This document shows positions 10,748-20,304 of a stretch of 64,000 nt of DNA, one piece after another. The stretch's first letter is position 1. The number at the start of each line of letters is the position of its first letter. Origin of the DNA: Exophiala sp. HKRS030 (taxonomy: Eukaryota > Ascomycota > Eurotiomycetes > Chaetothyriales > Herpotrichiellaceae). A program made the translations under genes and the position numbers. The DNA is taken from assembly GCA_023897205.1 (NCBI GenBank), contig JAHWDD010000008.1, positions 372,001-436,000 of the forward strand, read 5' to 3'. Below the pieces are notes generated by a model. It ran no database searches, was not told the DNA's origin, and saw nothing but the letters and a program-made list of their open reading frames with translations.

Positions 10748-12467
10748 ATGGTGAAATTCCGGCGATCGAAGGGTTGCGCCGGCTGCCGTGCTCGGCGGCG
10801 AAAGGTAAGATGGTCCCCTCGTGCTTCGATCAAGCCTCATCCAAGGCGCATCACATACCCCAACAAGTGAGTCAGCTACTCTTACTAACCTTTGCAGTGC
10901 GACGAGAACAGACCAAGCTGTGGACTTTGCGCTCAAAGAGGGGTGGAATGTGTCTACAACGACGGGCTGAGTTTTATATTCGCAAACTTCGACTCCCAGT
11001 CAACAACGCTAGGCCGGACCCCTATGGCTGTATCTAGGCAGAAGAGCCCTGTGCGCGAAACGCTTCCTGCTTCGCCAGTAGATCTGCCACAGCCTTGCCT
11101 CGTCACATCTCATTGTCTTCAGATCCACGGCGCTTTCCTTGGCATCTATCTGCCGCAGTCTTGCACAGCAGTCAATCCTTCTCCAGCGGTCACCACCGGC
11201 TGGCTCCGTGCAGCATACGAGCTTTCTAGTACTGACCAACTACTGTCTGATGCCTTCAGTGCACTATCGATCCAGTGTCTCGGGCGTCATGATGATCTCG
11301 AAGGCAAGAGGCGTAGTCAGATGCTTCGCGGTCGGGTCATGCGTAACTTGTCCAGAAGGATAGGCAGTGGATCACGGGCGCTCGAAGACACGACTCTGGC
11401 CTGTGTGATGATGCTTAATTTTGTTGAGGTACGTCTCTGATCCACGCAAAACACTTCTCGGTTGCTGACACCCAGCAAGTCTCAAAGCGCCAATAGCAAA
11501 GGCGCTTCAGGGTGGCTGTTTCACGCGCAGGGCGTGTCTGCGTTGATCAAGGCTCGAGGAGCGAAGAATCATGAATCAGGTTTTGGTCAACAGCTGTTCC
11601 TAGGTTCGAGGTTGATGGATGTCAGTCCTCACATTGCCCAAACTGTTGAACCCCACTGACCAGGCTTAGCTCGTTGGTGCAATTGGTACGCGCAAAGCGA
11701 CAGAGACGCTGCATCACCTTTGTTCAATACCATCACTAGATCCACGGTGCGAGCTTACTCAACTATTTGACATCCTACACGCCCTTCCATCGACTCTCGA
11801 AAAACTCGACATTGTCGTAGGGCTGACATCAGAGGGACGTTTGGAAGAAGTCAAAGCGACAACCCACGGTCTGATCGAGACTTGCCACAATCTGATAATA
11901 CGGCTCGGAGACTGGCGCAACTTGCTTGACGTCCATAATGCTGATGCCGGCAACGGGCAACTAGTTTGGGAAGAACCATCCGACTTATACCGATCTCTAC
12001 CGGTCGACAGCCCTTTACGAATCTTTCCAACGTATTTCTGCTTTCCCAATCTCGACATCGCGCAGCAAATCTTGCTTTATATGGTTGGGAAAGTCTTTCT
12101 ATGGACGGTCATATTCGCCATGGAAGATGTGCTGGAAGGTATGCTGCCTCAACACCAGACAAGCAGTTGCACACGAACGAGATCAAGCGGCGCGGAAGCC
12201 TCGCATGAGTGTCGTCTCTTAGCTATTCAGGTGGCACAGTCTTTTGAATACTTTGTCAGGCCTGACATGGGCTTGACTGCGATAGACCTTTTCGGCTTTC
12301 CTGTAAGTTTTATATGTAACTGGCTGACCGAACGGGCTGTACCAGAGAGATTGTGGTTCCGAGTTCTCTTTAATCGCCTCCGCACCATGAACCCTGGCTA
12401 CACCGCGTTCCTCGAATCTGCAACAAAGCTCCATGGTGAATGCGATATTTTCGAACTCCTACAGTGA
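10748..12467 (+). CDS. Zn2Cys6 fungal transcription factor
   Basis: The model is 508 aa. Exons are 10748-10804, 10898-11428, 11480-11620 and 11670-12467. The N-terminal binuclear zinc cluster has the spacing C-x2-C-x6-C-x6-C-x2-C-x6-C, split by intron 1 just before the third Cys, a common position. Basic residues RARRRK lie between the second and third Cys. The rest is a helical regulatory region of the fungal-specific type, containing GASGWLFHAQGVSALIKARG. The intron 2 acceptor is taken as AAG at 11479, because the preceding CAG leads to an early stop. The target is unknown. The nearest intact candidate is the beta-lactamase-like gene upstream on the same strand; the sulfotransferase between them is dead. 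Confidence 0.87.
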
Positions 12468-12890
12468 CAGATACAAGTTGGATCATGTACGAGGCCGTTG
12501 AGCGGTCTAATGACACCATTGGACAAAGCTGTCCAAGAATCATGTAGAGAGCTCGGTGGCCGCTTGCAAGCCTGTCAATACACCAACGAATTGTCATATG
12601 CTGGTAGTCGCACTGTATGTTGTTGGCTTTGGCATATGTTTACTATTTCCCGGGGCCTGTAGACGGCGATGCCAGCGAAGAGAGAGGTGAAAATACGCCC
12701 ACGCCTTGGGCTGATGAGGCGGGCCTCATTGTGCCATGCCCCAGGTTCCACGGAAAACTCGGCAACGGCGTAGAGTGCAGGGTATCTGGCAGGATCCCTG
12801 ACACCTGCCTGGAAAAGATATCTGGCCGAGAGGCAAGTATGGCCGATCGCAAGGGGCCAGATTAGGCCCCGGTGTGTTTGCTTAGGGAGT

Positions 12891-12940
12891 GCTCAGGAAG
12901 CGCTCAGTGATGCTCAGCCAAATGCTCAGTCAAAGCTCGG
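12891..12940 (+). repeat. short phased GCTCAG repeats
   Basis: GCTCAG occurs at 12891, 12902, 12912 and 12924, and the variant GCTCGG at 12935. Start-to-start spacing is 11, 10, 12 and 11 bp, close to one helical turn. The copies lie outside any gene call. Confidence 0.6.
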
Positions 12941-13765
12941 ATCAAAGCAGCTTTTGCTCACCCTCTAGGATCAAACCTCAGATGGCAATCTGGGTTTTCG
13001 TTCTCGAGTATTCTAGGTGGTTGACTTGTTGGCCACAGCAAAATGAGACAGGCTACTACTACGATTACGGAAGTACCAGACAGCCACTCCAAATTCTATG
13101 GAGACTGTTCGCGCAACGGCCACTTGGATGATACTTGTAGGTGCCTAGGTAGTACTTTGCTAAAGAGCACACGCCCCCTAGAGCACCCCCTCATTGTACC
13201 CAAAAACACCCCCCTAAACAGCAATCTCGCGCCTTAACTGCACCTCTTGACAATTGTATCTGTTCAGCCTTGCAGCATGAAAACATGAGTAGGATCACAT
13301 GTGGTTTTTTTTGTTTTTATTTAGATTTACTCTGTATATGATGGGTTGATCAGAAATCAGAGAGCTAGCACTGCTTTTATAAATGTGTTGTCAGTGGTCA
13401 GTATGTAGGAATGTTTTGTACTTTGTTGTTTCTACAGGTACAACTGGGGAGACTCGTTGTCGAGTGTGGTCGTCCAACCACAAGGAGAGTCCTCTTGGGA
13501 CATTGTCAAAATCTCTCGATCTCTACGAAATATCATTCCATCATCACACGGCCGTGGAGATCGAGACTACTTTCATCAGTTGCTGTCGTTCTGGCCCGTG
13601 TCCTTTGTTTTCTGGCGACATCTTTGACGTTGCCGTACTGACTGACCAAAAAGCCATGGTAATGGTGGTGGCGGTGATCCGGAAATGTCTGGCTTGTACG
13701 GAGTACTGATAGGGGTTGTTGCATGTGAAATTTTACGGATAAAGAGTCCAGATCGTGTGCGATAC

Positions 13766-13811
13766 GACGACGACGACGACGAGGAGGAGGAGGAGGAGGA
13801 GGAGGAGGAGA
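13766..13811 (+). repeat. GAC/GAG trinucleotide microsatellite
   Basis: Five GAC units (13766-13780) are followed directly by ten GAG units (13781-13810). In one plus frame (13685-13948) this would encode five Asp and ten Glu; on the minus strand it gives Pro, Ser or Arg runs. I do not treat those frames as genes because the rest of each frame has no support. Confidence 0.9.
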
Positions 13812-16800
13812 GGCAGGCAGACCCTGCAAAACCTACCACGGGCTCACACGCGGCCTTTTCTTCCACCGCCGCACGGTTGATATTTGATGAGCCCAACCCA
13901 AAAGGACGGGAACAAGGTACGGATAACAGTCATCTTATTATTCCGTAGTAGACCGGCATATGGCGCTCCGGATCATGTGTCGGGTCAGCCGGCGATAACT
14001 CTTACCATGGGCAAGGTAGTCTTTGTCCTTTCGATCTGGAGGGCCGGAAAATGGAAACAAGTACATGAACTCAACACGTGTGAGTGTTCCTCCCAACTCA
14101 CGCCTTGTGGTGTTTCGTTTCTGGTTCTGCAAGGCACTTCCAAGTGGCTTGCAGGTGTTAACGCGAACTCTTCTTTGGCGGATCACGTCCTCGCGTACCC
14201 GGTGTACCTGTTTCACTTTTGTCGTTCATGCAGAGTGATGATCCTCGCGTGTCAGGATAGATGCTAGTATGTTCTGCTCTGCTTCGCCCGATTCATGCAG
14301 TACCGATGGGAGCACTCCTACTACTCACTAGGCACGGAAACTGTCAATGTCGAGCTTGTCCATGGTCCCGTGCGTGCGTGTCGTGAGAAAAGGGGAAGAA
14401 GAGATCTGAGCCCGAAAAAAGCTTACCCACGACCAAGTGTATTTTGTACTCGTACGAGGTCGAGGGCAAAGGGAAAAGGAAGCCGGATAAGCTTACCTGG
14501 ACACGCACGGGACATAGACCAATCGTGGCAAGTCGATGCCCAAGCTCATTAGAAGGACCGTCTGGATCGAGGCGGACTGTGCGGGCTATGGAAGTTGCCG
14601 TGGCCCGTAGCTGACGGACACAAGGTCAAAGCTCTGTCAACCGATGTGGTGGTTTCCCTGGGGAGGAGGGCGGCGCGGTCCAGAGAAGTTCATTCTCTCA
14701 CGCGCGCAAAGAGCGGCGTGACGGTGAACAGGTGGGCATAGCAATATGTGCGTGGTCAACGATACTGTATCGGGTCGTGACAAGTTAGAGTCTGAGACCC
14801 TTGGGTTCAAGGCTTGTCCTCAAACAGGTGCATTGTCTGGTAGTTTCGTGTAGTTGGATGATGGATGCTGAACAGTGTTTCGGATTGATCTGTGCACATT
14901 CCATGTTAGACAGACACATGTCAAGATAAACTCTGCCTAGGTGATGAATCCAGCCCCGCCCCCAATACGAAGAGCACCAAGCTGTACAGTGGCATTTCCG
15001 CCAATCAAGGGCGAAGGACTTTTCCAGTAGCTCTATGAGCAGGTCACACAGCGGCAAATCATCATGGCCTTGGCAGGGACGATGTCGGACAGAGTGGTGT
15101 GAGGATTTCAGGATGTATTTGACTGTTTCAAGTCCGACGATAACGAGATGCATAAACGAGGGAACAGGCGGCACGAGAACTGCAGCCGTGAGGATGAGGA
15201 TGCTTACCGTGGCCTGTGGTGATGAGGGAGAAATGTTTCACAAGCCTTTCGGACTTCATCTGCTTGACATGAAAGCCAAGGGTGAGGTCAATCATGCATC
15301 AAGGAACTTCTTCGAGAAGACATGGCGAACATACTACCCTCCATAGTTTGAGAGCGACAGAGATGCCTTGGAGTCACGCGGTGCTCAGGCTCTCATACTC
15401 GAAACTGATCTCGCCCACCAGTCTGCCTCTAGAGGATTTCAGCATGCGAGTCCATGGTGAAATCGCCGGGATGCCCGTACCGGCATGCGCATCATCCTGG
15501 ACCTGTGCGCAATCCCCGCCAAAGCTGTCAGCTTATCGCAAATAAAGCGGGTTCCAATCTTGTCCCAGACTTCAGGGATCTGTAACTTCCCTTTTGTCTC
15601 TCTTCTCCTTTTGACGCAGTCTGGTTGTATCAATATCGTTAGGTATGTTGCCGGATGCTGGTGCAAAGGGTTGAAATTTGACAGCTCTGGTCTGGGTCAA
15701 AATCTGGGTTTCGCTTCCCAAAAGGATAGTTGCGGACTTGTTCAGTCAGCCACAATGGAGCCTAAAGTACCCCGTAAAAGCAGGGCAGGCCTAGCGAGCC
15801 TGCATTGATTGCACCCGAAGCCAGCTGGCATCTCAATCTCTTGCGGAGTAGTACTCGTACTCTGGGCGTTTCTTCGTGGCGTTAGTTGAACGGTGATTCC
15901 GGAAAAGGAGAGGACAGGGATCCAGCAAGTAAATCCCCTCTTCTCGTATTGCTCCCTACGTAGGCTAATCTCAGATTTAGGAAAGCCCTCTTTGCAACAT
16001 CGCGACCATCTCCCTAGCGCGTCGAACCAACAATCGCTTCGTCACCATGACTGGTTGTAGTCGCGAAAAACAAAACCACCACGGCTCCAAGTATGTACGG
16101 GAGGGCTGGACCGCATGACCAGACTAGACCAGACCAGAACCCGCAGGTCTCAGCTGCAAAAGACATGGAGCCCATTTCGGCAAACCCTGGACTATTCCCT
16201 AACGTTTTGTCTATCAGGAACCTTTTTCGTGACTATCTGCACCATAGCGGTTGGACTAACTACCCTTGGTCAGGCACAATACTCCGATCATGAACGGCTC
16301 TGCGTCTTTTGACGTGGCGTTGACGATAGTTACGTAGTTGGATCTGGAGAGCTCGCATCGATCGCATCTATCGTGACATGCTTTCCACACTGCTGAGCAG
16401 TTCGTCGTAGTTGCTAGCTGCCTTGGTTGTCTTTGATCATCGAAGTCTCTTATCCCACATGGGATATGATCTGTCATTGAACGAGGGCGATCGATTGGGA
16501 ATTCAGCCGTCAAGGACGTCGAACAGGGCAGATCAGCGTGCATCCCTCGACCTCATTCGCCAACCAGAGCCTGCTCCATGTTCTCTTTGATTAGACTCTC
16601 CCAATGCGACTGACGCGCTCGCGGTTCAGACAGCCCTTGATTCGACGACGCACAATTCCGGTACCTCATACACGTGGGTGTCAATACCACACATAAAGTT
16701 GACTTGTCGATGACTGCGCCAGAGACACAAACGGCAGGCACCCGACAGCAATTTTGGGGCCTGGGAAAGAAAGGTGTCATTGTTCGGCTCGACGCTGATT

Positions 16801-17729
16801 CTCGTAGTACTGGACTCGGTACGCGTTCTGTAATTTTAACTCTAGACATCAGCTTGGGACCCCTTCCCGACAAAGCCCGGGCCAAGTCCTGAGGTGTGGT
16901 TGCACCGGGCCCGGCACCAGCGGCGTAGAGCAAGACGAAGCGACCAAAAAGCAGAACTGCTCTTGTCTCGTGTTCGGCCTTAGTCGCCCATCGCAACCGG
17001 ATTTCCCAGACGCTCTTACATGCAAGGCACCAGATTGGGTTCCTGACTAGTCCAGTCCGCTCACCTATTGAAGAAAGCATTTTTCAGCTGTTCGTCTGCT
17101 CGTTCGCTTCGCCAAAGCTCTTTGGGCCAGGCACCCTTGCGTGGCTGATTCGAGCCCATCACTTACGAATCTTCTGATCGCCGCATCCAAAAGAGTACCA
17201 CCTGATCTGACACAATGACATGACACGGCGCTCGCTAGTGCCTCTTTTCTTGACACTTTTGGGAGGGGCACACTCATACCATACCCATTATAACCCCAGG
17301 CATGCTCTTGTCCAGCTGTCATCGCTCTGACCGCGATGCAGCCGTAGCCGTGCCCCTACCAGAAACAACATGACAGGCGGCCCAGGCTGAATAAGACAAG
17401 GTTGCTGCTCTGACACGAGAGACAGGGGTCCCGTTGCGGAGGAGCGCTTCTCTCTGCACGGGTCCAAATATCGACATAGAGTATAAAGTATATCGTGAGG
17501 ACTTCGCCAGGCTCACTACCGTCGAGCCCAAGGATACTTGCAACAAGTGGTGCTAGTTGAGGCGTCTTCTTTAGTCCCTAACCACGACTTGTTCACGCAG
17601 GCTTCCCATCCCCTGTCGACGAACAACATACCTCGCTCCTCCCCTCCTTCGCGAGCAGGTTCTTTACTGCGTTGTACTTGTACTATATACCCTCGTCACT
17701 CAATAGGCGCCCAACTAGCTATAAGCGAG

Positions 17730-18704
17730 ATGCTTCCCCTCCCGACCAACATGCCCTCACCCAAGGATCAAAGGACGAAGTCACCCACCTATTCGCATTT
17801 GCTCTATCTCTCCGAGACCGACCGACAAATCTTTACAACCGTCACTTCCTCATCCTCCTTCAGATCATCGCGTTCAGTGCACTCATATCAAACCGATACA
17901 ACAGCAGTCTCGGCCTCCACTCCAGGCACGTCGAGAATGAGTATACAGAGACCCCGCTTTGCCGACGACCATTACCCCCTCATTACCACCATTCATCCCG
18001 AAACCGTGCCAGACTATGTGCCGATAAACCATGCCGCACTGTGGTGTGCGCGACAGATGGCCCAGATCCACAACATAATGATCCGTGCTCTGAACTCTGC
18101 CTGGAACCATGCCGTTGGTATCCAACCTTCCACCCGAGAGGCTGAGGACTTTCTTTTCTTCAACCAACAGATCTGTTCCACGTTGGAGCACCATCACAGA
18201 ACCGAGGATGAGTATTTCTTCCCCACGCTCGAAGCAATCCTCGGAAGGCCTAGTGCCATCGAGAAAATCGCAAAGGCCCATGAATCCTTCGCCGAGGGAC
18301 TCGCCATCTATCAGAAATATGTCTTCCTTACAAAGGCATCAGAGTACAATGGCGTAACCCTGAAGCACATCATCGAAGCCTTCGCTCCAGACTTGATCCA
18401 GCATCTCCATGACGAGATCCCGGCCCTCGTGGCCTTGCATGTACTGGACTCCAAGACTGTCATGAAGGTGTGGAAGAGTTCCGAACAACTCCCTGCAAGA
18501 TACTCGGACGTGTATGTTCTTGCCCCGTGGATGCTGGGCTGCCAGGACAAATCGTTCACCATCGACGGGCACAAAGCCGATTTCCCTGAGATGCCTTGGG
18601 TTGTTGAGTTCGTGGCAAAGGGTTGGTTTGCTAGGCGGCATGCGGGTGCGTGGAGGTTTTGCCCGAGTGATTTGAACGGTCGAAGGAGACAAATCTATGT
18701 CTGA
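17730..18704 (+). CDS. hemerythrin/HHE-domain protein
   Basis: A single exon of 324 aa from the ATG at 17730; the frame is open further upstream, and the ATG at 17751 is a close alternative. The first 80 residues are Ser/Thr-rich and probably disordered. The domain that follows has the helical pattern of a cation-binding HHE domain: a His near 114, a HHHRTEDEYFFP motif near 154-165, AHES near 184 and QHLHDEI near 225. These His and Glu/Asp residues are the expected ligands of a non-heme di-iron or similar site. The C-terminus, with conserved-looking PWM and PWVVEF segments and a basic end, is typical of fungal members of about this length. The biological role (oxygen, NO or iron handling) is a family-level inference. 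The gene is convergent with the HAD phosphatase 309 bp away. Confidence 0.85.
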   Translation: MLPLPTNMPSPKDQRTKSPTYSHLLYLSETDRQIFTTVTSSSSFRSSRSVHSYQTDTTAVSASTPGTSRMSIQRPRFADDHYPLITTIHPETVPDYVPINHAALWCARQMAQIHNIMIRALNSAWNHAVGIQPSTREAEDFLFFNQQICSTLEHHHRTEDEYFFPTLEAILGRPSAIEKIAKAHESFAEGLAIYQKYVFLTKASEYNGVTLKHIIEAFAPDLIQHLHDEIPALVALHVLDSKTVMKVWKSSEQLPARYSDVYVLAPWMLGCQDKSFTIDGHKADFPEMPWVVEFVAKGWFARRHAGAWRFCPSDLNGRRRQIYV

Positions 18705-19013
18705 TTTACTGCCGGGATCAAGCATCGGCAATCAAGGATCGCAACTCATGATTTATGACCAATCGCGTTATTGATTTCTTGTTTCATTGTCTCTTTGATT
18801 GAAGCGTTCAAGCAGGTATTGTTCAGTCAGTCGGCCGGCCAATGGCTATCTCGTGTATTGTTCAACGTGCAAAAGGGAACATTAATTGAGGAGAGGAGCA
18901 GGATGGGATTTGGGATTGTACGATATTATCTTCTGCCACCCGGCATCGCCTTTAGCGTTATCACTTTGTGAATAGTTTTCCCCATAATAATGAGCAGTTG
19001 ATCTATATTGTTA
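18705..19013. other. convergent intergenic, 3' ends
   Basis: These 309 bp separate the 3' ends of the hemerythrin gene and the HAD phosphatase. The sequence is AT-rich near 18960-19010, as expected for fungal 3' regions. No gene was seen. Confidence 0.6.
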
Positions 19014-19739
19014 TCATTTTATGGCTTTCGAGTCCTTGAGGATTTCTGGAAAGAGTCCCAAGAGCTCTCGAAGATGACTGATCTGATAGTTACTGGCTTT
19101 CTGTGGCGGGTCGGGAACACTTGGTTCAACGAAATGGACTGTGTTGTGCCAGCCTCTCTCATATGCGGCCTGACAATTAAGGAAGGAATCATCAACATAG
19201 TATATTTCGGTATCACTGGCCGCTCCGGCCTCTCGCAGTGCCTTTTCGTACATTTCCGGGAGCGGTTTCGGGACGAGGGGCGTTTGGGAATAGTCACAGT
19301 ATGTGATGCCCTCGAAGAGATCTTCGATTCCGAGGAGCTTGACAACTCTCCGGCCATGCGTGATGTGGGCATTGGTGAACAACCACATCTTCACTTTGGT
19401 CTTATCGAAGGATTCCAGAATCGCCCGCGTCTCGGCGTCGGGTGTCAGGAGATCGTCTAGTGGGAGGGCATCGTCGACTTCCCGATTGAAGTCGAGCGGA
19501 TCAACCTTGTGGTGTCGAGATAGTCCTTCGATGGCGAGGCCGTAGTCTTTGTAGTATAGGTGGTGAAGGCGGGTGGCTTCCTCGGTCGACATGTCCAGGT
19601 GTTTTATGAAGTATTTGCTGATCAGTAGCGCCATGTGATCATGGACATTTTTGCTATTTGGATAGAGACAGTTGTCTATGTCGAAGAAGAAGATTGCTCG
19701 GCCGTCTTTTGAGCTGGAGTTCCCGTTGATCGAGCCCAT
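19014..19739 (-). CDS. HAD-superfamily pyrimidine 5'-nucleotidase-like phosphatase (SDT1/PHM8 type)
   Basis: A single exon of 241 aa. HAD motif I is DIDNCLY at 20-26 (nucleophile Asp20, general acid Asp22, Asn replacing the more usual Gly). Motif II is LFTNAH (Thr). The motif III Lys is in the PKPLP segment, and motif IV is YYVDDS. The helical cap between motifs I and II, with DYGLAIEGL, matches the SDT1/PHM8 group, which dephosphorylates pyrimidine and other mononucleotides or lysophosphatidate in yeast. The sequence is complete and soluble, with no targeting signal. The start at 19739 puts motif I at the usual distance from the N-terminus. Confidence 0.92.
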   Translation of the reverse strand: MGSINGNSSSKDGRAIFFFDIDNCLYPNSKNVHDHMALLISKYFIKHLDMSTEEATRLHHLYYKDYGLAIEGLSRHHKVDPLDFNREVDDALPLDDLLTPDAETRAILESFDKTKVKMWLFTNAHITHGRRVVKLLGIEDLFEGITYCDYSQTPLVPKPLPEMYEKALREAGAASDTEIYYVDDSFLNCQAAYERGWHNTVHFVEPSVPDPPQKASNYQISHLRELLGLFPEILKDSKAIK

Positions 19740-20304
19740 TTTTCGTGCCTGATGTCCTTTCTATGTCTATGTGCAGAACGTGTGAAATAAGGATCAGACA
19801 CCAAGGTAACAAAGATCTATTTTAACGTCAAGGAAATGAAAGATTCAAATAAGCCTATTGCTTTGATATCATGCTCCGTGAAGACCGAAATGCACTGCCC
19901 GGTGATGTTTTCTTTATAGCTCGTCGTCGGCATCATTGACTTTGCAGTGAGTCACAATGTAGGCACAATCTCTCTCTGGCGGATCACGGGAGTGCATCAC
20001 GTGTCACTGACCCCACGTGACCTCCACCGCCCCGCTTGGCACAAGGTAACGTCGATTTTGTTGGCCGAAATTTATTGGAGCGCAGTTAGATGCGCTGTGT
20101 TGCTTCCCATCCTCGAGAAAGCACCTCCTTTCTTTTCCATCAAGCTACGGCGCCACCATAGACGGCGAGGTTGTTTTTCATTTGTTCTTGTAATCTATCA
20201 TCACTTCCTTTGTTCCTGCTTTCGCCGCCAGTCTCACCATGTTACTGTTCAGGTAATCTCTGTTGGCACCAAATCGCGCTTCTTTCGACGCGCTTCCTGC
20301 AAAA
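19740..20304. other. divergent promoter region
   Basis: These 565 bp lie between two divergently transcribed genes and hold their upstream regions. A TTG-initiated extension of the downstream frame starts at 20263 but lacks an ATG. No separate gene was seen. Confidence 0.6.

Larger units (their letters stand above)
12468..17729. other. 5.3 kb region without a convincing gene
   Basis: Open frames occur on both strands but are short, lack motifs, and overlap without a dominant coding frame. Notable contents are phased GCTCAG copies at 12891-12940, a GAC/GAG microsatellite at 13766-13811, and a TACGGAGTA element at 13697. The longest frame (16553-17080 minus, 175 codons) has an unbiased composition. 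The last few hundred bases are probably the hemerythrin promoter and 5' UTR. Confidence 0.55.

Noticed and set aside
12306..12348. Possible extra GT-AG intron near the end of the first Zn2Cys6 gene
   Set aside because: Its 43-bp length would shift the frame into an early stop; read-through gives a continuous C-terminus.
13685..13948. 87-codon plus frame with an Asp5-Glu10 run
   Set aside because: The frame is driven by the microsatellite; the flanks have no support and the minus strand is equally open.
16553..17080. 175-codon minus frame in the gene-poor block
   Set aside because: Unbiased codon use, no motif and no plausible splice partners.
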